34,729 nt of DNA from an uncultured Porphyromonadaceae bacterium (GTDB lineage Bacteria; Bacteroidota; Bacteroidia; Bacteroidales; Muribaculaceae): NCBI GenBank assembly GCA_947575235.1, contig CANPMT010000036.1:1-34729 (forward strand), read 5' to 3'. This document shows positions 17,035 through 24,232 of this stretch, piece by piece. Each line of letters begins with the position of its first letter. Within the stretch, counting starts at the first letter, position 1. The translations under genes were made by a program, and so were the position numbers. Below the pieces are notes generated by a model that worked only from the letters and a program-made list of their open reading frames with translations, made no database searches and was not told where the DNA came from.

Positions 17035-18315
17035 ATGAACGTAAAATCTCTGGACATAAAAAACTTTCGCTGTTTTGAGGAGGCACGTATGTGCTTCCAT
17101 CCTCAGTTTAACCTAATAGTTGGTATCAATGGTATGGGTAAAACTGCTATCCTTGAGGCTTTGAGAATAATGATTGGATCTCTATTCCTAAAAGTTGATA
17201 AGGTTGCAGATAAAATATCCAGTCCAAGCATTGCTAAAGATGATGTCAGATTGGCCTCACTTGAGATGCAGTATCCTGTAAGGTTAGGGGCTATCGCAGA
17301 CATTCCGGAATTTAAAGAAAAATCCGCCCCAAATTTGCTTGGGGAAAATGAGATTACATGGTATCGATCCTTAGAAACCAATGGAGGAAAGACAACTTCC
17401 AAAAATGCCAAGATGATGGTTGAGGCATCAAAGGCTATGCAGGAATCTATCAGGGATGTCGAAAGCAAAATCACGATTCCACTAATTGCTTATTTTTCTA
17501 CGGATAGATTCAAGAAAGAGAAGAGAGACATCGGTGTCGAACCCGATGGCAGCAGGCTTAGAGGATACTATAACTCAATGGATTCTCTTACAAATGTGAA
17601 ATTTTTTCTTGACATTTGGTTTACAGAGACTCTATGGGAATTACAGAACGGGAAAACCTCTCCTATGCTAAGTGCAGTGAAACAAGCCATTAAGAATTGT
17701 CTGGATGACTGTGAGGATGCCTACTTTGATATGAAGGTTCAGGAATTGGTGATGATTCAAAAAAATCCTTCACGCCAGTTGCCTTATCATATGCTGTCTG
17801 ACGGTGTTCGGTCTATGTTCGCCATGGTAATGGAGATAGCTTTCAGATGCTACTTGCTGAATCCTCATTTAGGTGACAACGCACCACTTCTCACCCCGGG
17901 AGTGGTTTTGATTGATGAGATTGACCTGCACCTTCATCCTGAGTGGCAGATGCGTGTTGTAAACGATTTGAGTAATGCTTTTCCTAAAGTCCAGTTCATT
18001 GCATCTACTCATGCACCATTAGTCGTTGGTTCCCTCTCAAAAGGGAAGATTATTTGTGTTGACAACAATCAAGTTTATGATTTCTCTTTACAATATGGCA
18101 AGGATGCGAATTACATTCTGAGAGAAATGGGAGCATCTGAGATGCCCATCGACATCAAGGGGTTAATTTCAAAATATTATTCTTTAATTCAGCAAGGCTT
18201 AGGACTATCCGATGAGGCTAAGGAGTTAAGAGAAAAGCTCAATTCCCATTTAGGGAAAGATCATTCAGAATTGCAAAGAGCGGATTTGATGAACTCATTA
18301 TTCTCAAATAGATAG
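17035..18315 (+). CDS. ptuA: Septu-like AAA ATPase PtuA
   Basis: A 426-residue SMC/RecF-like ATPase. Walker A is GINGMGKT (residues 30-37), the ABC-type signature is LSDGVRSMF (about 257-265), Walker B is VVLIDEID (about 290-297) followed by LHLHPEW, and the switch histidine lies in ASTHAP (about 323-328). With the HNH protein encoded 4 bp downstream it matches the two-gene Septu anti-phage system, in which PtuA forms an oligomer that controls the PtuB nuclease. AT-rich codon use differs sharply from the GC-rich symporter upstream, which suggests transfer. A retron ATPase is an alternative family label, but no reverse transcriptase is nearby. Confidence 0.8.
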   Translation: MNVKSLDIKNFRCFEEARMCFHPQFNLIVGINGMGKTAILEALRIMIGSLFLKVDKVADKISSPSIAKDDVRLASLEMQYPVRLGAIADIPEFKEKSAPNLLGENEITWYRSLETNGGKTTSKNAKMMVEASKAMQESIRDVESKITIPLIAYFSTDRFKKEKRDIGVEPDGSRLRGYYNSMDSLTNVKFFLDIWFTETLWELQNGKTSPMLSAVKQAIKNCLDDCEDAYFDMKVQELVMIQKNPSRQLPYHMLSDGVRSMFAMVMEIAFRCYLLNPHLGDNAPLLTPGVVLIDEIDLHLHPEWQMRVVNDLSNAFPKVQFIASTHAPLVVGSLSKGKIICVDNNQVYDFSLQYGKDANYILREMGASEMPIDIKGLISKYYSLIQQGLGLSDEAKELREKLNSHLGKDHSELQRADLMNSLFSNR

Positions 18316-18319
18316 CATT

Positions 18320-19009
18320 ATGATATATATTCCTAAAGGCTCAGAACCAGATGTAATTAAAGATTTTAAGACAATTCAGCAATCAGCCGGATTGCCTGCC
18401 ACCTATAATGTGTTTCGAGATAAGTCATTGTTAAATCAGGTTTTGAGACATGAACAGCACAATATATGCTGCTATTGTCAAAGACGAATCGACCACTATC
18501 AGGGTAATAAAAGCACTGGGGCTCATAATGAACATTTATACCCGCAAAGCAAGGATCCGGGAGATGGATCAGTCGATTTAGAGTATAAAAACATTTTTGC
18601 TTGTTGTATAGTTTCGAAAGGCCAAAAGGAAAAATCACAACATTGTGGAGAAGCAAAAGGTGAGAAGGTCATTATCGGCTCCATTACAGATTCTCAATGC
18701 CAAGACAGATTTAAGTATAATTTGATTGGAGAAATATTGCCCAACGGCTCTTATAATGACTGGAGTGAGTATATTGTCAATTATAATCAATTGTCGCAAG
18801 ACCAAAAGAATCTTGTCGATGAGATAAAAGTTTTAAATCTAAATTGCAATTCTCTTGTTGAGGAGCGAAAGAATGTAATCGAATCTATTGCACTTTGGGC
18901 TGCCAACACAACAAGAGAAGATGTAATACGACAGTTAAAAACATGGGAAACAGCTAAGGAATTTCCAATTTTCTATAATACGATACAATATATTCTAAAG
19001 AACACCTGA
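18320..19009 (+). CDS. ptuB: Septu-like HNH nuclease PtuB (TIGR02646-type)
   Basis: The 229-residue protein has the Cys-rich HNH fold of PtuB and retron-linked nucleases: a zinc site with Cys50, Cys51 and Cys53 paired with NIFACC (Cys95, Cys96) and HCGEAKG (His108, Cys109), and the nuclease phrase AHNEHLYPQSKDP (His69, His72) with a following Asn91. It starts 4 bp after ptuA and is certainly co-expressed with it. The family cuts DNA once released by the ATPase during phage infection. Length fits. No immunity gene follows; the strand switches at 19105. Confidence 0.82.
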   Translation: MIYIPKGSEPDVIKDFKTIQQSAGLPATYNVFRDKSLLNQVLRHEQHNICCYCQRRIDHYQGNKSTGAHNEHLYPQSKDPGDGSVDLEYKNIFACCIVSKGQKEKSQHCGEAKGEKVIIGSITDSQCQDRFKYNLIGEILPNGSYNDWSEYIVNYNQLSQDQKNLVDEIKVLNLNCNSLVEERKNVIESIALWAANTTREDVIRQLKTWETAKEFPIFYNTIQYILKNT

Positions 19010-19040
19010 AACCAGCCCCATATCTTCCACATCAAGAACC

Positions 19041-19079
19041 GGGGGGAGCCGTATCATCACGATGCGTCTCCCCCCTTTT
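19041..19079 (+). terminator. GC-rich terminator after the Septu-like pair
   Basis: GGGGGGAG (19041-19048) pairs with CTCCCCCC (19068-19075) around a 19-nt loop and is followed by TTTT. It ends ptuAB transcription. It is far richer in GC than the genes it follows, more like the flanking chromosome. Confidence 0.7.
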
Positions 19080-19105
19080 CTAAATGTTTCACTAAGCTTA
19101 ATATG

Positions 19106-20452
19106 TTATTTTATCATTATCTTTCTTGTGAGAGATTCCGTTTCACCCTCCACCTTAAGGAGATAATTGCCAGGTGCAAGTGAGCCGAAACCTACTGTCA
19201 CACCATCCTCACCGTCAACTGAGAGTAGACGTAATCCGCCGATTGAATAAACCTCAATCCTGATTGCTCCGGCCATCCTGCAGGTAGCCTCCTTATCGGT
19301 AACCTCAAGTATTGGTTGTTGAGCCACAGCCGGCACACCAGCCGGCACCCATGAGGGATCAAGTTTAGCCGACCCATAGATTATCTCTCCCGTTGCGGTA
19401 TCCTGCACATACATCAGGCGTGTCATGGTCTGAGGATCAAACTTACCTGAATAGACAGGATAAATCAACGAATTAGGGAGCGATTCCGACACCGAGCCGA
19501 TCCCCTGAATCCACTCATATCCGTTGTCATAGGTGAATTTTACCACCGGCATCGTAGAAAGGTCAACCCTCTCAAGTTTCCCGACATTGAGCTGCTCCAT
19601 CCTATGGTTGAAGAAATCACGGAAGAAAGCAGGTTCATCCGCAAGCTGTGAAATATCACCTCCCACTCTCAGATAAGAAGTGAGGGTCTCCCCCTCCGCA
19701 GTAAGGTCATATGTTTCGGAGAGAGGAGCATATTCCCATAGCATCTTAGGCGGTGTCATTGTAAGAGGCATAACCGTGATTGAGCCCGGGGCGCACTCGA
19801 TTATATCAGCTAAATCGATAAAGCCACTGTCATCTCCATCAACGCTCATTCTGATTGTTCCGGACCCGGGCACACTCTCATTCGGGATGAAACGGAGACG
19901 GAAAATATTCCGTTTACCCGCACTGTTCTCATTATAGTAGACCCATTCAGTGTTTTCGTTGAACAGAGAACCGGGCAAAGTCGCCTCCTCATCGAGATGT
20001 ATTGACGAACCCTCGCGAAGATCCGCCTCAAACAGACGCACATCCTCCTCAGAGTCATTTGGCAATACACGCACCAGATATTTTGATTCCGCCACATTCT
20101 CTGTCTCGAAAGAGAAATTGAAATGGCAGAGACACCACACAGGTGATATATCAGCCTTCAGAGCGACTGTCATCACACCATTCTCAACGCTCACAGAGGG
20201 ATTGAACGCATTTAGACCGCAGTTATACTCCCAGGCATTAAGCCCCACTGCAAGTGTATTTCCTGAAAGGCTCATATCGATTGAGGCATAATCCTCAAGC
20301 TCCACAGCACGCTGCTTGTCATCCAACTCGTTCCCGGGGTCAAGACATCCGCTCGACACCACATTCTTCACCGGCAAACCCGGCGCACCATACATCGGGA
20401 GAGCCCCGAAAGCTATCCCCGCCATGGCAACTACATGAAGCAATCTTTTCAT
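19106..20452 (-). CDS. Secreted protein with T9SS-like C-terminal tail
   Basis: A 448-residue protein with a signal peptide (cleavage after PMYGA, about residue 23) and a beta-rich body I do not recognise. The last 65 residues look like a type A sorting domain of the type IX secretion system: IRIEVYSIGGLRLLSV, a glycine-rich turn, LAPGNYLLKVEG, and a C-terminal TRKIMIK. That would place it on the cell surface or outside. No T9SS machinery is in this window. Its GC content is like the core genome, and it sits alone between the Septu-like pair and the toxin cassettes with a leader of about 120 nt. Function unknown. Confidence 0.7.
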   Translation of the reverse strand: MKRLLHVVAMAGIAFGALPMYGAPGLPVKNVVSSGCLDPGNELDDKQRAVELEDYASIDMSLSGNTLAVGLNAWEYNCGLNAFNPSVSVENGVMTVALKADISPVWCLCHFNFSFETENVAESKYLVRVLPNDSEEDVRLFEADLREGSSIHLDEEATLPGSLFNENTEWVYYNENSAGKRNIFRLRFIPNESVPGSGTIRMSVDGDDSGFIDLADIIECAPGSITVMPLTMTPPKMLWEYAPLSETYDLTAEGETLTSYLRVGGDISQLADEPAFFRDFFNHRMEQLNVGKLERVDLSTMPVVKFTYDNGYEWIQGIGSVSESLPNSLIYPVYSGKFDPQTMTRLMYVQDTATGEIIYGSAKLDPSWVPAGVPAVAQQPILEVTDKEATCRMAGAIRIEVYSIGGLRLLSVDGEDGVTVGFGSLAPGNYLLKVEGETESLTRKIMIK

Positions 20453-20581
20453 GACCTGTCAAAAATTATAGGTTAAACAATCGAATCTGATGAACGAGCC
20501 ACAATACCATAATATCTGATTCCAGTTACAAGATTCCTTGGCAAATCTTACAATATAATCACACTTTCATCAATTTACAAG

Positions 20582-20589
20582 CAAATATA
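20582..20589 (-). promoter_or_regulatory. -7 element of the secreted T9SS-like protein gene
   Basis: TATATTTG on the minus strand fits the -7 consensus and would give a leader of about 125 nt. The rest of 20453-20698 is AT-rich with no other feature I can name. Confidence 0.5.
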
Positions 20590-20698
20590 ACACATAATTT
20601 TCATAATAAAAAACCATAACATAATTTAACATTTATTTAACATTCCCCTCTTATCTGCCGGTGCTTAAGGACATACCATCCAATACTGTCTCATGCTT

Positions 20699-21181
20699 TT
20701 ACTCCGAACACCTGTAGTCATCTACTTTGCCATCAACTATTTTTATACGCGTCATACCTGACCATCCCATATCTAAGTACGATACAGCATACCATCCATC
20801 TCCAATAGGGTCTATGCTGTAAATGTATGATACATCTTCCGCCCCAGGTTTGGAATCCTGCTTTTCTGTTCTCAACGCATAATATGCGTAGCATGAGCCA
20901 TCATCACAATCAAATTCATAGTCATCCTGAAGTTTTTTCAAGGCTCTTGAAGTGAAATAATCAGCAGGATTATTATCACCGGAAGTATCTGTTGCAAATA
21001 CACACTTGGCGTAGACACATTTAATCAGACTAACGTCTTCATCGTTCTGTAACTGCTTTTCTGAACCTGAAAGATGAATGCCCTCACATTTAGCCACATC
21101 CATATCAGCGTTGGCTCTTACCTCGCAAGAAAAGAAACCTGCAAGCAAAATAAAGCTATTAACTAATACTTCATAACCCAT
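20699..21181 (-). CDS. Small exported protein, last gene of the DUF3990 operon
   Basis: The 160-residue product begins with a hydrophobic segment (VLVNSFILLAGFF) and a likely cleavage site after RANA near residue 25. The mature part has conserved-looking cysteines (about residues 29, 50, 55, 96, 101, 158) and a fold reminiscent of DUF3828/NTF2-like exported proteins (YFTSRALKKLQDD, then GWYAVSYLDMGWSG). That resemblance is weak. Its ATG overlaps the 66-aa gene by 11 bp, so it is translationally coupled to the toxin-like cassette. It might be immunity for, or cargo of, the cassette, but that is inference only. Confidence 0.6.
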   Translation of the reverse strand: MGYEVLVNSFILLAGFFSCEVRANADMDVAKCEGIHLSGSEKQLQNDEDVSLIKCVYAKCVFATDTSGDNNPADYFTSRALKKLQDDYEFDCDDGSCYAYYALRTEKQDSKPGAEDVSYIYSIDPIGDGWYAVSYLDMGWSGMTRIKIVDGKVDDYRCSE

Positions 21182-21371
21182 TCGCTATCTCTCCATATAC
21201 TTTATCGCACAATTGATCTATTGTAAGATTATCAGGATTCCCATTCTCACTTAAATCATTAGCTACTCTTGACTGAGCCACAGCGGCTATGGCATCAATC
21301 TGGTCAAGGTTAAAATGCCTTGCAACACGAATTACAAGGTTTGTCAGTAGTGTCTCAATAGTTCTATCCAT
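21171..21371 (-). CDS. 66-residue helical protein of the DUF3990 operon
   Basis: A short, acidic, mostly helical protein (a long helix with DQIDAIAAVAQSRVANDL, then LTIDQLCDKVYGEI). It starts 11 bp after the DUF3990 gene and overlaps the exported-protein gene downstream. Small helical proteins in this position often act as antitoxins or adaptors, and DUF3990 genes are often flanked by two small partners. I do not recognise the family. Coding is supported by tight packing in the operon and a clean ATG. Confidence 0.6.
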   Translation of the reverse strand: MDRTIETLLTNLVIRVARHFNLDQIDAIAAVAQSRVANDLSENGNPDNLTIDQLCDKVYGEIANGL

Positions 21372-21382
21372 TCTTTTTTCTT

Positions 21383-21880
21383 TTAGTCTTTAATAAGTTG
21401 CTCTAAAGCCCTCTCTGTACAAAAACAGTACTGTAAATATTTGCCTGTATACTTTAACCGCTGAGCTAATACTCTAAGGTTATCTGGGGCAAGATATCGA
21501 GTGCCATATTCATTTTTATATGCTGCGATCTCAGCATCTACGTTTGAATCAGCAACAGGTCCTATAACAATGTCGTACCCATGATCATATGGAGGAGAGA
21601 AAGACTTGTCTCTATTCTTCATAACAAACTCCACCCACTCCCAGTTGCTACACTTAAACTCCCTAATTCTCAGATCCGGAGGACATTTGGATTTATAGAA
21701 TAAAAAGGGATTGACTTCAGGTGTTCCTTGATCATTTAGTATCACACTTCTGTTAGCCATTGTTACAGCCCTTCCAAAATCAGGAGTAAGGTAGAAGCCG
21801 GCTCCAAAATCCTTATACAGCCTGCATTGTCGCAGATCTACCTTAGTGATTTTGCAATAACTACCATGATAAAGTCTCAT
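21383..21880 (-). CDS. DUF3990 ADP-ribosyltransferase-like protein, candidate toxin
   Basis: The 165-residue protein begins MRLYHGSY and continues KDFGAGFYLTPDFGRAV, the signature of DUF3990. This family belongs, as I recall, to the ADP-ribosyltransferase fold group. His5, Tyr30 and Glu156 (in FCTERAL) are spaced like the H-Y-E triad of diphtheria-toxin-type enzymes. A toxin that modifies a cytosolic target is the natural reading, because an HTH-DUF3791 protein lies 5 bp upstream and a 66-residue protein 11 bp downstream. No export signal is present. The triad is my reading, not proven, and the substrate is unknown. Confidence 0.75.
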   Translation of the reverse strand: MRLYHGSYCKITKVDLRQCRLYKDFGAGFYLTPDFGRAVTMANRSVILNDQGTPEVNPFLFYKSKCPPDLRIREFKCSNWEWVEFVMKNRDKSFSPPYDHGYDIVIGPVADSNVDAEIAAYKNEYGTRYLAPDNLRVLAQRLKYTGKYLQYCFCTERALEQLIKD

Positions 21881-21885
21881 ACTTC

Positions 21886-22311
21886 TTAAAGAACTCCTCC
21901 ATTTCTTGTACAGATTATGGACAGGTTATCAGCAATCTCCTCATATGAAAGTGTGCGCTCAATCTCTTTAAATCTATTAAGATACTCAAGACCTTTGAAA
22001 GTTTTCAGATATCGGAAAGCTCTGTCGAGTGAAATTCCTTTGATTTTTGAATAATGATAAATCACTGACATCAAAAATGATAACGAAGATGCATCATTCT
22101 CTTTATTCACTACCTTAAGCTGCAACTCTGACCCCATTTTACCTAAAATAAAGTCTGCAACCTCTGGAGTTATAGGTGCTCCATTCTCAATTTTTGAAAC
22201 ACGCGCCTCCCCTAAGCCAATTCGCTTACCTAATTGAGCTTGAGTTAAGCCGGCTTTCTTTCTCTCCATCCTTATAAGAGTGCCGAGGGTGGTCTCTATC
22301 TCTTTCTTCAT
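21886..22311 (-). CDS. HTH (Xre) - DUF3791-like fusion, candidate antitoxin/repressor
   Basis: Residues 10-62 form an Xre-type helix-turn-helix (AGLTQAQLGKRIGLGEARVSKIENG). Residues 75-135 match the DUF3791 pattern (YHYSKIKGISLDRAFRYL, then YEEIADNLSIICTRNGG), a small helical domain usually encoded next to DUF3990. Fusion of the two is consistent with an antitoxin that binds the ADP-ribosyltransferase-like partner and represses the operon. It lies 5 bp before the DUF3990 gene. A perfect 24-bp palindrome overlaps its promoter and is the obvious operator. The protein is 141 residues; the start is confirmed by proximity to the promoter. Confidence 0.75.
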   Translation of the reverse strand: MKKEIETTLGTLIRMERKKAGLTQAQLGKRIGLGEARVSKIENGAPITPEVADFILGKMGSELQLKVVNKENDASSLSFLMSVIYHYSKIKGISLDRAFRYLKTFKGLEYLNRFKEIERTLSYEEIADNLSIICTRNGGVL

Positions 22312-22442
22312 AACAACAAATCTTTTATAAAGGCAAAGTTAATAAAACTTTCCAATATTGGAAAGTTTATTTGATGTGTCCTCAGAGCTGCAGCATGAAA
22401 TTTATATAATTTGGAATTGTAATTTTGTGATAAGCAAGTCAT
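22308..22442 (-). CDS. Possible 44-codon leader ORF starting in repeat copy 1
   Basis: The ATG kept at the end of repeat copy 1 (22442-22440) opens a frame of 44 codons. Its stop overlaps the start of the HTH-DUF3791 gene as ATGA. The first codons (ATG ACT TGC TTA) resemble those of hipB. The peptide resembles no family and the frame crosses the palindromic operator, so it may be chance. If translated from the repeat promoter, it would couple that promoter to the toxin operon. Confidence 0.25.
   Translation of the reverse strand: MTCLSQNYNSKLYKFHAAALRTHQINFPILESFINFAFIKDLLL
22334..22368 (-). promoter_or_regulatory. Promoter and 24-bp palindromic operator of the HTH-DUF3791 operon
   Basis: TAACTTTG (22341-22334) is a Bacteroidota -7 element 23 bp before the start codon. 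Immediately upstream, 22345-22368 is a perfect 24-bp palindrome (AAACTTTCCAAT and its complement) covering the spacer, where a repressor would block polymerase. It is unlike the operators in the 66-bp repeats, so it probably serves the local HTH protein. Confidence 0.7.
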
Positions 22443-22544
22443 AATATACCCTTTTGGGTGCAAATATAATAAATTTAATTCAAATTACACCCATAAAGGT
22501 ATAATTTCTCTCGACAGTATTTATAATACACCCTAAAGGGTATA
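22438..22544 (-). repeat. Control repeat copy 1 (upstream of HTH-DUF3791/DUF3990 operon)
   Basis: The core 22438-22503 is identical over 66 bp to copies 2 and 3. Read on the minus strand it has a TATATTTG -7 element (22468-22461) flanked by operator-like sites at 22485-22503 and 22445-22462, and ends with ATG. A third site lies at 22526-22544. It points at the HTH-DUF3791 operon, which starts 130 bp away. It occupies most of the 279-bp gap between hipT and that operon. Confidence 0.85.
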
Positions 22545-22590
22545 ATTTTCCATAACAATTTATAATTATCTTTAGGTACGGCTGTTTCTC

Positions 22591-23547
22591 TTAAGAATCT
22601 TTTAAAGGAACAAACAATCGTTCAAACATTCGTTCAATCAAATCCCTATATTCCTTCTGTTTATTAACCGGTAAGAAAGATTCTTCGATAATTGAGAACC
22701 ATTTTGGCAATATTTTCTCAAACTTATTAAAAAGATTGATGATTGACTTCTGGTCCATGCCATTATCACGCATGGCTTTCTCAAAGTCTGTTCGTTTTAT
22801 CTTTTTCTTCTTGCCATTGAGTGTGAGCGCCAGTTCCTCATCATCCTCTGGCATAACTATAGCCGTGGAAAGCAAATCATACGCAGGGATCAACATATAG
22901 GCCTCCTTTGGTTTGAAAAGCGAGAAATTTTTCAAGTGCATATCAGCATTTCCGGTCAACCATGAGAAAACGACTATTTCCCAAAAGTTGATTACATCCA
23001 ACAGCGGGGCCGACGAATATTGATGTATCATTTTTGCGATACGCTCATACGACCCTTTGTATTTATCCTCTGTCAATCGTCCAGACAACTGACACATATC
23101 CTCCATAGCAATCTTGTCACCCACCTTTGTGCGATCTACCCTTCGAGTTATGTAACACAACTCTCCGTCAGCGAATCTAATCAGAGAGTGAGGAACGGTC
23201 TTTATCCCGGCTGCTTCAGCCAAGTGCATGGTCAAATCTTCATTTTCGGGTAAATTGGAGAAGCGATCTGTTTGTGGTTTAAGAATAAAGCGTCCCCACA
23301 AACCTACAATGGTAAATCGCTGTGGTCCATTCTTTCCATCTCGGGCTATATCAAGTGAAAGTTTTGCCTGAACACCTGTTACTGTGGTGCTCGCAGTTAC
23401 AATTTGCCGAGCCAGTTCACTTATATTCTCACGGGTATAAGGTAGTGTCGGAGCATCGGACGATTCAAATATCTTACGTGCGCAACTTTTATGATAATTA
23501 CCTTCGCCTTCTTTCATAGGCCTGTAACAATAGAGACACTTACACAT
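22591..23547 (-). CDS. hipT: HipT-like split HipA serine/threonine kinase toxin
   Basis: The 318-residue kinase core of HipA without the N-subdomain 1, which is encoded separately upstream. It begins with a small zinc-like knuckle (Cys4 and Cys7, then YHKSC). A Gly-rich loop TGVQAKLS is at 57-64, the ATP lysine at Lys90 (FILKPQ), catalytic Asp202 in NADMHLKN (200-207) and the metal-binding YDL at 223-225. All catalytic elements look intact. HipA-type kinases halt growth by phosphorylating translation factors such as tRNA synthetases; the target here is unknown. The start is chosen because AAGGAGG lies 6 nt before it; an upstream TTG at 23568 is less likely. It overlaps hipS by 8 bp. Confidence 0.85.
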   Translation of the reverse strand: MCKCLYCYRPMKEGEGNYHKSCARKIFESSDAPTLPYTRENISELARQIVTASTTVTGVQAKLSLDIARDGKNGPQRFTIVGLWGRFILKPQTDRFSNLPENEDLTMHLAEAAGIKTVPHSLIRFADGELCYITRRVDRTKVGDKIAMEDMCQLSGRLTEDKYKGSYERIAKMIHQYSSAPLLDVINFWEIVVFSWLTGNADMHLKNFSLFKPKEAYMLIPAYDLLSTAIVMPEDDEELALTLNGKKKKIKRTDFEKAMRDNGMDQKSIINLFNKFEKILPKWFSIIEESFLPVNKQKEYRDLIERMFERLFVPLKDS

Positions 23548-23878
23548 TATCATCCTCCTTTCCAACAAATGGTATCACACTAACATTTCCGATGCAATCC
23601 TTACAGCAGGCAAGGAGTAACGAAAATCTATCGCTCGCAGTAATTTTCCAACTCTGTTCAGCAATATCCAACAGCCATCCTTCTGGAATAAGGCCGTCAA
23701 AGAATGGAAACAATACATTGCTTTTATATGGTTTATTTGACAATGGCAAAGTTAAACTTACTGCTTCAGCATTCTCAGAAGAAAGATATGCTGAGACATA
23801 GTAAAACTCGTATCCAGTATCATTTTCTGACAAAACTCCGGCAAAGGAAGTGCCTACAAATACTTTAGCCCGCTTCAT
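23540..23878 (-). CDS. hipS: HipS-like HipA N-terminal subdomain protein
   Basis: A 112-residue protein equal to the HipA N-subdomain 1: KVFVGTSFAGVLSENDTGYEFYYVSAYLSSENAEAVSLTLPLS followed by FPFFDGLIPEGWLLD, the usual HipA N-terminal phrases. In the enterobacterial HipBST system this detached domain is the antitoxin against the HipT kinase. It overlaps hipB by 4 bp (ATGA) and hipT by 8 bp, so all three are translationally coupled in the order B-S-T. Confidence 0.82.
   Translation of the reverse strand: MKRAKVFVGTSFAGVLSENDTGYEFYYVSAYLSSENAEAVSLTLPLSNKPYKSNVLFPFFDGLIPEGWLLDIAEQSWKITASDRFSLLLACCKDCIGNVSVIPFVGKEDDNV
23554..23560 (-). promoter_or_regulatory. Strong Shine-Dalgarno site of hipT
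   Basis: AAGGAGG lies 6 nt before the ATG at 23547. Such a strong site is uncommon in Bacteroidota and decides between three possible hipT starts. It lies within the hipS coding frame. Confidence 0.6.
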
Positions 23879-24078
23879 GATTCAGTAATTTTTGCAGGTG
23901 TCATTTCCGCACCAAATAACGCCAACACCTGATTTACCTTATCAAGACGCAATGTTTTCTTCCCTTGCTCCATTTCACGAACAAATCGCAGACCTACTCC
24001 TGATTTCAGAGACAAATCCACCTGTGTAAGTCCAAATTCCTTACGTTTTGACTTTATATATTGTGCTAATCGAGTCAT
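23875..24078 (-). CDS. hipB: HipB-like Xre-family repressor
   Basis: A 67-residue protein that is essentially one Xre helix-turn-helix (SKRKEFGLTQVDLSLKSGVGLRFVREMEQGKKTLRLDKVNQVL). It should bind the near-palindromic sites in the repeat just upstream and repress hipB-hipS-hipT. A longer frame starting with TTG at 24099 would run into the -7 element, so the ATG at 24078, which ends the repeat core, is chosen. It is the first gene of the tripartite operon. Confidence 0.85.
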   Translation of the reverse strand: MTRLAQYIKSKRKEFGLTQVDLSLKSGVGLRFVREMEQGKKTLRLDKVNQVLALFGAEMTPAKITES

Positions 24079-24139
24079 AATATACCCTTTTGGGTGCAAA
24101 TATAATAAATTTAATTCAAATTACACCCATAAAGGTATA
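24067..24139 (-). repeat. Control repeat copy 2: hipB promoter/operator
   Basis: The 66-bp core (24074-24139) equals copies 1 and 3; the identity with copy 3 runs to 73 bp, into hipB codons 2-4. On the minus strand it holds operator TATACCTTTATGGGTGTAA (24139-24121), the -7 element TATATTTG (24104-24097), a second operator reading TGCACCCAAAAGGGTATA (24098-24081) and the hipB ATG. The two operators are inverted copies bracketing the promoter. The third site of copies 1 and 3 is missing. The remaining 24140-24232 has no recognisable feature. Confidence 0.85.
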
Positions 24140-24232
24140 TTTTCTCTCTGGTGTATTCTTCTCCGATGAGTATGCTTCCATTATCTAAATTCCATGTGCA
24201 AATCCAAACAATATTGTATCTTCATCGCCTTA

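Noticed and set aside
17035..19009. Retron locus
   Set aside because: The ATPase and HNH nuclease also occur with retrons, but no reverse transcriptase or msr/msd-like RNA is found nearby.
24079..24099. TTG start for hipB
   Set aside because: It overlaps the promoter -7 box; the ATG at 24078 follows directly.
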